From assembly GCF_002262875.1 (NCBI RefSeq), contig NZ_NKYE01000018.1:62001-126000 (forward strand): DNA of 64,000 nt, given 5' to 3'. Origin of the DNA: Amycolatopsis antarctica (GTDB taxonomy: Bacteria; Actinomycetota; Actinomycetes; Mycobacteriales; Pseudonocardiaceae). Shown here one piece after another: positions 58,858 to 64,000 of the stretch (positions are counted from its first letter, which is position 1; each line of letters opens with the position of its first letter). The notes beneath the pieces were generated by a model, which was given only the letters and a program-made list of their open reading frames with translations, was not told the origin of the DNA and did not search any database. Both the position numbers and the translations under genes were made by a program.

Positions 58858-59241
58858 TCAGGCGTTCGGGGCGGTGATGCGCATGCACGCGGCGAGGGCG
58901 GCGGCGTTGTCCGCGGCCAGCGAGCGCGCCAGCAGCACCAGTTCCGCGACGCGGGGGTCGGTGACCCGGTAGTAGGCGAAGCGGCCTTGGCGGCGCAGCT
59001 GCACGTAGCCGCAGTCGGACAGGCAGGCCAAGTGACTGGACACCCGGCCCTGGGACAGGCCGATGTGCGTGACGCATTCGCCGACGGAGTGCTCCTCGTG
59101 CAGCAGGAACTCCAGCAGTCGCAGCCGTGCGGGGTCGCCGAGGGCGCGGAAGAATTTCGCCATCATCTGCACCCCGTTCGGCTCGGTGGGCAGCAGCGTG
59201 CTGCTGCGTTCGGAAGCGTCGGCCACGGTCGCCGTCCTCAC
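58858..59241 (-). CDS. merR: ArsR/SmtB-family regulator (mercury operon regulator)
   Basis: A winged-helix metalloregulator of about 127 residues. The fold is clear: MMAKFFRALGDPARLRLLEF, the metal/helix region LLHEEHSVGECVTHIGLSQG, and the recognition helix RVSSHLACLSDCGYVQLRRQ followed by GRFAYYRVTDPRV. Cysteines in GECVTH, SDCGYV and LAACMR are candidates for Hg(II) binding, as in actinomycete MerR proteins of ArsR type. I chose the GTG at 59241; an ATG at 59286 is also open but would place the operator repeats inside the gene. It is divergent from merA. Confidence 0.83.
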   Translation of the reverse strand: MRTATVADASERSSTLLPTEPNGVQMMAKFFRALGDPARLRLLEFLLHEEHSVGECVTHIGLSQGRVSSHLACLSDCGYVQLRRQGRFAYYRVTDPRVAELVLLARSLAADNAAALAACMRITAPNA

Positions 59242-59257
59242 ATCGAGTGTCTGTCGT

Positions 59258-59299
59258 ATCCGGATGTACGAATCTGAGGTTAGCATTTATGCATCCGGG
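59258..59299. promoter_or_regulatory. mer operator candidate: two ATCCGGA repeats
   Basis: ATCCGGAT (59258-59265, itself palindromic) and ATCCGGA (59293-59299) lie 35 bases apart between the ArsR-type gene and merA. The spacing and position suit binding of the regulator to control both directions. Confidence 0.45.
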
Positions 59300-59328
59300 A
59301 AGACGAATGTGTGAGTGGGAGGAGATCG

Positions 59329-60717
59329 ATGGTGCGTTACGACCTGGCGGTGATCGGTTCGGGCGGGGGTGCGTTCGCGGCGGCGATCGCGGCCCGTGGC
59401 AAGGGCAAGAGCGTGGTGATGATCGAGCGCGGCACCGTCGGCGGCACGTGCGTCAATGTCGGGTGTGTCCCGTCGAAGGCGCTACTGGCCGCGGCCGAGG
59501 CCCGCCATGGGGCGCTGGGCCAGCACTTTCCGGGGATTTCCACCAGCGCGGGCCCGGTGGACGCCGCCGCGCTGATCGGTGGCAAGGACACGCTGGTGGC
59601 GGGGTTGCGGGCGGAGAAGTACGTCGACCTGGCCGCCGAGTACGGCTGGGAGATCCTGCCCGGCGTGGCCCGGTTCGTTGAGGGACCGGCGCTGGAGGTG
59701 GACCTGCACGACGGCGGCCACGTCCGGGTCGAGGCCGAGCACTACCTGATCGCCACCGGCTCCACCCCGCGTACCGAGGGCCTCGACGGAGCCGACCGGG
59801 TGGACTACCTGACCTCGACCACCGCGATGAAGCAGACCGAACTGCCGGAATCGCTGGTCGTCGTCGGCGGCGGCTACGTCGGGCTGGAGCAGGCGCAACT
59901 GTTCGCGCACCTCGGTGTCCGAGTGAGCATCGTGGGCCGCTTCGCCCCGCACACCGAGCCCGAACTCGCTGGCCTGCTGGCCGGGGTGTTCGCTGACGAC
60001 GGCATCGCCGTGATCGCCGAGCGCGCCACCCAGGTTGAGGCCGATGGTTCGGGCGTCGTCGTCACCGCCGGTCGGCAGCGAGTGACTGGCCAGCGGCTGC
60101 TGCTCGCGACCGGGCGGAACCCGGTCGCGACCGGTCTCAATCTCGACGCGGTGGGCGTGAAGACCGGGCCTCGCGGGGAGGTGGTGGTCGACGAGCATCT
60201 GCGCACCGACAACCCGCGCGTCTGGGCGGCCGGGGACGTCACCGGGCACCCGCAGTACGTCTACGTCGCCGGGGCGCACGGCAGCGTCGTGGTCGACAAC
60301 GCCTTCGACGACGCCGGGCGCACACTGGACTATCACCACCTGCCCGCGGTCACCTTCACCACACCCAGCCTCGCCTCGGCCGGGCTGACCGACGTCCAGG
60401 CGGTCGAGCAGGGCTATGCCTGCGAGTGCCGGGTGCTGCCGCTGGAATACGTGCCGCGGGCGCTGGTCAACCGCGACACCCGCGGCGCGATCAAACTCGT
60501 CGCCGAACAAGGCTCCGGGCGGTTGCTCGGCGCACACGTGCTGGCCGCCGGCGCAGGTGACGTGATCGCCACCGCCGTCTACGCCCTGGCCAACCGGATG
60601 ACCGTGCACGAGATGGCCGGCCTGTGGTGCCCCTATCTGACGATGGCCGAGGGCCTCAAACTCGCCGCCCAAACCTTCACCCGCGACGTGGCCAAGCTCT
60701 CCTGCTGCGCCTCCTGA
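59329..60717 (+). CDS. merA: Mercuric reductase
   Basis: A 462-residue flavoprotein that reduces Hg(II) to volatile Hg(0) with NADPH. The FAD site is VIGSGGGAFAAAIAARGKGK. The redox disulphide is GGTCVNVGCVPSKALL, the NADPH fold is VVVGGGYVGLEQAQLFAHLG, and the second FAD site is NPRVWAAGDVTGHPQYVYVA. The C-terminal vicinal cysteine pair KLSCCAS, which hands mercury to the active site, is present, distinguishing it from dihydrolipoamide dehydrogenase. No N-terminal MerP-like domain. ATG 59329 has GGGAGGAGA upstream. Confidence 0.95.
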   Translation: MVRYDLAVIGSGGGAFAAAIAARGKGKSVVMIERGTVGGTCVNVGCVPSKALLAAAEARHGALGQHFPGISTSAGPVDAAALIGGKDTLVAGLRAEKYVDLAAEYGWEILPGVARFVEGPALEVDLHDGGHVRVEAEHYLIATGSTPRTEGLDGADRVDYLTSTTAMKQTELPESLVVVGGGYVGLEQAQLFAHLGVRVSIVGRFAPHTEPELAGLLAGVFADDGIAVIAERATQVEADGSGVVVTAGRQRVTGQRLLLATGRNPVATGLNLDAVGVKTGPRGEVVVDEHLRTDNPRVWAAGDVTGHPQYVYVAGAHGSVVVDNAFDDAGRTLDYHHLPAVTFTTPSLASAGLTDVQAVEQGYACECRVLPLEYVPRALVNRDTRGAIKLVAEQGSGRLLGAHVLAAGAGDVIATAVYALANRMTVHEMAGLWCPYLTMAEGLKLAAQTFTRDVAKLSCCAS

Positions 60718-60743
60718 AACCCGGCCCTGGAAGGACTGACTCG

Positions 60744-61385
60744 ATGCCAAAGGCCCTGAACACCATCGCGTCCACTATGGACAATGTCTTCTCGCGGCAG
60801 GACAGCCCGGCTGGATGGCTGTGGCAGCCGCTATTGCGGCTACTGGCCCGTGGCGAACCCGTCACGATCGCCGACCTCGCGGCTGCCACCGGCCGCCCCG
60901 GTGACGAGGTTGCGCAAGCGGTGGGCCGGCTGCGCGACACCGAATACGACGACGCCGGACGGATCGTCGGCTATGGCATCACGCAGCGCCCGACGCCGCA
61001 CCGTTTCACCGTCGACGGCCACCAGCTCTACACCTGGTGCGCCCTGGACACCCTCATCTTCCCCGCCACCCTCGGCCGATCCGGCCAGGTTGAATCCCCC
61101 TGCCACAGCACCGGTGCGCCGATACGGCTCACCGTCGAGCCCGACCGAGTCAGCGATGTCGAGCCCGAGACCGCGGTGGTCTCCATCGTCACGCCTGACG
61201 ACTTGGTCTCGGTGCGGGCCTCGTTCTGCAACCACGTGCACTTCTTCGCCGACGCCGACGCCGCGGCGACCTGGCTCGCTGAGCACCCCGGCGGATCGGT
61301 TCTCCCGGTCGCCGACGCCTATCAACTCGGCCGGCGACTGGACGCCGCTCAATCCGAGGAGCCCGAGTCCGGAGGGTGCTGCTGA
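60744..61385 (+). CDS. merB: Organomercurial lyase
   Basis: A 213-residue lyase that breaks the carbon-mercury bond and passes Hg(II) to MerA. The catalytic set is visible: LYTWCALDTLIFPATLG (first cysteine plus the aspartate) and VRASFCNHVHFFADA (second cysteine). An N-terminal winged-helix-like part (PVTIADLAAATGRPGDEVAQ) and a C-terminal GGCC pair are typical additions. The ATG at 60744 lies 26 bases after merA. Broad-spectrum mercury resistance is therefore encoded. Confidence 0.94.
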   Translation: MPKALNTIASTMDNVFSRQDSPAGWLWQPLLRLLARGEPVTIADLAAATGRPGDEVAQAVGRLRDTEYDDAGRIVGYGITQRPTPHRFTVDGHQLYTWCALDTLIFPATLGRSGQVESPCHSTGAPIRLTVEPDRVSDVEPETAVVSIVTPDDLVSVRASFCNHVHFFADADAAATWLAEHPGGSVLPVADAYQLGRRLDAAQSEEPESGGCC

Positions 61386-61434
61386 CGCCCACCTTCGCCG
61401 CCCGAACCATCAATGCCGAGAAGGGACACCCACT

Positions 61435-62790
61435 GTGAGTACGGACTTCGATGTGATCGTGATCGGCGCCGGTCCGGGCGGCGAGACCGCGGCCTCCCGC
61501 CTGCACGCGGGTGGACGGCGGGTCGCGTTGATCGAGCAGGAACTGGTCGGCGGGGAGTGCGCCTACTGGGCGTGTATCCCATCCAAAACCTTGCTGCGCC
61601 CGCCCGAGGCCCGCGCCGAAGCCGCGCACGCGGCCGGCCTGTCCACTCCGACGCAGGACTGGGCGGCGCTGCGGGACTACCGCGACTACATGATCCGCCA
61701 CCTCGACGACACCGAGCAGGTCACCGGATACGAGAAGCAGGGCGTCACCGTTGTCAAGGCCACCGCGGCCCTGGTGGGCCGGGACCCATGGCGGGTGCGG
61801 GCCGGTGGCCGCGAACTCACCGCCGAGCACGTGGTGATCGCCACCGGCTCCGACGCGATCCGCCCACCCATCGAGGGCCTGGACGAGGTCAGTGTATGGA
61901 CCAACCGGGAAGCCACCACCCTGCGCGAGATCCCCGAGCGGGTCGTGATGATCGGCGGCAGCGCCGTCGGGATCGAACTCGGCCAGTTCCTCGCTCGTAT
62001 GGGCGCCCAGGTCACCCTGATCCAGCGCGGCGACCGGCTGCTGGACCGGGAAGACCCCCGCGTCGGGGACATCGTCGCCACCCACTTGCGCGCCGACGGC
62101 ATCGACGTCCGTCTCGGCCGGCAGGCCACCGCCGCGCGCCGCGACGGCGCCGATACGGTGATCGACCTCGACGACGGCGCCACCGTGCGCACCGACGTCG
62201 TCGTGCTCGGCGCCGGACGCCGCCCCCGCACTCACGGGCTCGGCTTGGAGACTGTCGGGATCGCACCAGACCCGCGCGGCGCGTTGAAGGTCGACGAGCA
62301 CTGCCGCGTCACCGCCGGCCTGTGGGCGCTCGGCGACGTCACCGGAGTCGCGCTGTTCACCCATGTCGCCATGTACCAAGGACGGATCGTGGCCGACAAC
62401 ATCCTCGGCACACCCCGCCATGCCACCTACAGCGGCATCCCGCGCGTCGTGTTCGCCCAACCCGAGATCGCCGCTGTCGGCCTGACCACCGACCAAGCCC
62501 GCCAGCGTGGCCTCGACATCGCCACCACCGAACTCGACCTCGCCCAATCGATCGCGCGGCCCTGGACCTACGAAACCGACCCCGCCGGCACCCTCGGTCT
62601 CATCGCCGACCGCACCCAGCGGACGCTCATCGGAGCTTGGGCCATCGCACCCCAAGCCGGGGAATGGATCCACACCGCCGCGCTCGCCATCCGCGCACAG
62701 ATCCCGATCGACACGCTGCTCGACGGCGTCGCCCAATTCCCGACCTACACCGAGGCGTACCTCGCCGCCCTCGAACAGCTCGACCTTTAG
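61435..62790 (+). CDS. FAD-dependent disulfide oxidoreductase accompanying merAB
   Basis: A 451-residue member of the pyridine nucleotide disulphide oxidoreductases. The FAD site is DVIVIGAGPGGETAASRLHA, the redox pair lies in GGECAYWACIPSKTLLRP (C-x4-C), the NAD(P) site is VVMIGGSAVGIELGQFLARM, and the second FAD site is AGLWALGDVTGVALFTHVAM. The terminus (TEAYLAALEQLDL) lacks vicinal cysteines, so it is not a second MerA. It may regenerate a low-molecular thiol such as mycothiol, or handle another oxidised substrate. GTG at 61435 follows AAGGGACA. Confidence 0.85.
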   Translation: MSTDFDVIVIGAGPGGETAASRLHAGGRRVALIEQELVGGECAYWACIPSKTLLRPPEARAEAAHAAGLSTPTQDWAALRDYRDYMIRHLDDTEQVTGYEKQGVTVVKATAALVGRDPWRVRAGGRELTAEHVVIATGSDAIRPPIEGLDEVSVWTNREATTLREIPERVVMIGGSAVGIELGQFLARMGAQVTLIQRGDRLLDREDPRVGDIVATHLRADGIDVRLGRQATAARRDGADTVIDLDDGATVRTDVVVLGAGRRPRTHGLGLETVGIAPDPRGALKVDEHCRVTAGLWALGDVTGVALFTHVAMYQGRIVADNILGTPRHATYSGIPRVVFAQPEIAAVGLTTDQARQRGLDIATTELDLAQSIARPWTYETDPAGTLGLIADRTQRTLIGAWAIAPQAGEWIHTAALAIRAQIPIDTLLDGVAQFPTYTEAYLAALEQLDL

Positions 62791-63180
62791 ACCACCTAGC
62801 GCTCCCGCTGAGGGGTCCGCCTTGCGTTGCGGGCAACGGCCCGAACGTCGCGCGTTCGACCGCGGTCGCATCGGGCTGGCGCCGCATCCTTGGCTGGCCA
62901 TCGCAGCAACCGCACCTTCACTGTGGTGGGAGCCGAATCCGACCAGCCGGACACCGCAGGCACGGTCAACGACGGCTTGCCTGACCTGGCCGGGAGCCGG
63001 CAGTTAACGTTCGTCGTCGCGGTTTCGGCCCGCGCGACTTGCCAACTGGTGACCTCGCCAACTGCGCGCCAGGACCTGCTCGTTAAGTCACACCGCTTTG
63101 TAACGGCCGCCGACCGGCACGCCTTCACGCTTGGTCACTGCACCGAAGGGCATTCGTCCTGACTAAATAGTGCCCGGTAG
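62791..63180. other. Right end of the mobile element
   Basis: About 390 noncoding bases. A 6-base dyad CGAACG-TCGCG-CGTTCG lies near 62850. The last 30 bases carry the right terminal repeat elements. Plus-strand frames here encode low-complexity, unbiased sequence. Confidence 0.5.
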
Positions 63181-63504
63181 CAGCAGGCGAAGCTGAGCCG
63201 GGACAACGGCGCGAGCAGCGGTCGGCGCGAAGTCTGCACGTGGCTGCCCATCCACGAGTGGGCCGAAACGGAAGTATGGCAACACATTCGCGCTAGCGGT
63301 GTGCCCTACCACCCCGCTTATGACGCTGGAATGACCCGGTTGTCGTGCTCTCTGTGCATTTTCGGGAGCAGGGCCGATCTCCTGCGGGCCGCCCGCCTTC
63401 GGCCCGACCTCGCGGCCGAGTACGCCCGGGTCGAGGACGAGATCGGTCACCGGTTCCGCAACGACCTGTCGATGGCGGAGATCATCGCAGCCGCAAATCC
63501 TTAG
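63181..63504 (+). pseudogene. PAPS-reductase-like protein, C-terminal half (gene interrupted)
   Basis: An open frame directly after a TAG at 63178-63180, with no start. It encodes AKLSRDNGASSGRREVCTWL, then PIHEWAETEVWQHIRASGVP, AYDAGMTRLSCSLCIFGSRA and a helical end to residue 107. This is the normal C-terminal part of the phage/plasmid PAPS-reductase family (GRR-x-V-x-x-WLPIH-x-W and the CxxC). Joined to 52046-52501 it restores ESHAR followed by AKLSRDN in a plausible single protein of about 260 residues. Confidence 0.85.
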
Positions 63505-63591
63505 TGGACTGTGCCTGTTTTGTTTGGCCTCCCGAGATCCGATAGCCCGCTATTTGTGTCATTAACTCTGAGAACGAATGAGGTCTTTGCC

Positions 63592-64000
63592 ATGCCAGCA
63601 TCCGATGACATCGTCCGCGCGCGACTGTTCTTGATGCGCGCGACTGAGCCACCCACGCAATCCGTCGGCGCCTACACCGCGGTTCACGGACCCGTGGACG
63701 CCGCCGACCGCATCCGCGCCGGTTGCGCACCCCCTGCGGTACTCGCCGAAGTCGTCCAGCCCGAGCCCGACCTCCGCGGCGACCTCGCCGCACTCGAGGC
63801 GGGTCATGCCAGGCTGCTCACCCCCGAGGACGACGACTGGCCGAGCGCGGCGGCCCACGGCCTGGCCACGTCCGGCACGGGAGCACCGCTGGGCCTGTGG
63901 GTGCGCGGTAACCCGCTGCTCGGAGTTCTCACTGCTGGCCCGGTGGCTGTGGTCGGCTCGCTGGCGGCCAGCCCGTACGGGGAGCACGTCGCTGCCGAAC
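63592..64000 (+). CDS. DprA/Smf-like protein, partial at window end
   Basis: The first 136 codons of a DprA-type protein; it runs off the window. The N-terminal helical part is SDDIVRARLFLMRATEPPTQ onward. The Rossmann entry follows: AALEAGHARLLTPEDDDWPS, then APLGLWVRGNPLLGVLTAGP and VAVVGSLAASPYGEHVAAE. In canonical DprA that last motif is VVGSRAATxYG; here arginine is leucine, a residue normally important for DNA binding. DprA-like genes beside DUF932 and DUF3560 genes are common on actinomycete plasmids and integrative elements. GAGG lies upstream of the ATG. Confidence 0.8.
   Translation, partial: MPASDDIVRARLFLMRATEPPTQSVGAYTAVHGPVDAADRIRAGCAPPAVLAEVVQPEPDLRGDLAALEAGHARLLTPEDDDWPSAAAHGLATSGTGAPLGLWVRGNPLLGVLTAGPVAVVGSLAASPYGEHVAAE

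Larger units (their letters stand above)
52502..63180 (+). mobile_element. Mercury-resistance element inserted in a PAPS-reductase-like gene
   Basis: About 10.7 kb separating the two halves of one gene. The left part holds a three-gene recombination module (tyrosine recombinase, HTH protein, zinc-ribbon recombinase relative), the right part a mer cargo. Imperfect inverted ends can be seen. GGGCA at 52514 and CAGGACGCAT at 52527 on the left match, inverted, GGGCA (63175-63171) and CAGGACGAAT (63161-63152) on the right, with spacers of 8 and 9 bases. Exact ends are uncertain by 10-20 bases. No transposase of the DDE type is present. Confidence 0.8.

Noticed and set aside
61435-62790. Second mercuric reductase
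   Set aside because: It lacks the C-terminal vicinal cysteine pair that MerA at 59329-60717 has.
62827-63162. Plus-strand frame at the right end of the mobile element
   Set aside because: No ribosome site, unbiased codons, and it covers the terminal repeat region.

Overview
The window comes from a high-GC actinomycete. GC at third codon positions is very high, GTG starts are common, and most same-strand genes overlap by 4 bases (ATGA or GTGA). The DUF574 S-adenosyl methyltransferases, the XRE/DUF5753 + DUF397 pair, the BTAD protein and the Tad locus style all fit Pseudonocardiales. That placement is an inference from gene families, not from a marker gene. Most of the window is accessory DNA: no ribosomal, replication or central-metabolism housekeeping genes are visible.

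Layout. (1) 38-8448: two divergent UTRA regulators face a tightly packed operon that carries GTP cyclohydrolase I, a tandem QueD-like protein and QueE, i.e. synthesis of 7-carboxy-7-deazaguanine. The operon continues with a compact TGT/DpdA-like base-exchange protein, a nucleoside-phosphorylase-fold protein, a thymidylate-kinase-like protein, a DUF2797 protein and a methyltransferase. QueC is not in the window. This is the strongest candidate for an undescribed system. (2) 8469-18014: Nudix hydrolase, three divergent DUF574 methyltransferases around a degenerate tRNA-Lys-like sequence, a frameshifted HTH gene, a secreted trypsin-like protease, and a minus-strand group of HAD, membrane and glycosyltransferase-like genes. 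(3) 18540-28483: a HAD hydrolase, XRE regulators including a DUF5753/DUF397 pair, nine translationally coupled small genes of mostly unknown function (22044-25698), and a STAND (XRE-NTPase-TPR) regulator ending in a strong terminator.

(4) 28500-42261: a hairpin-rich leader with 11-bp phased repeats, then a complete Tad/Flp pilus locus (prepilin peptidase, SAF-domain protein, TadZ-like, TadA, TadB, TadC, Flp-like pilin, three TadE/F/G-like pseudopilins). It ends with a 1045-residue membrane LysM-BTAD protein.

(5) 42262-43961: a 1.7 kb lower-GC noncoding stretch with palindromes, a polypyrimidine tract and four exact 34-bp tandem repeats. (6) 43962-52501 and 63181-64000: a plasmid/phage-type gene island (DUF932, DUF3560, small zinc proteins, PAPS-reductase-like protein, DprA-like protein), with no virion or conjugation genes in view.

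(7) 52502-63180: a 10.7 kb mobile element inserted inside the PAPS-reductase-like gene, whose two halves remain on either side. It encodes an intact tyrosine recombinase, a small HTH protein, and an 839-residue protein with 14 zinc-ribbon repeats fused to a catalytically dead recombinase domain. Its cargo is mercury resistance: ArsR-type regulator, MerT-like protein, TlpA-like thioredoxin, CcdA, MerA, MerB and a second flavin disulfide oxidoreductase.

All calls were made by reading translations and motifs; no database search was run.
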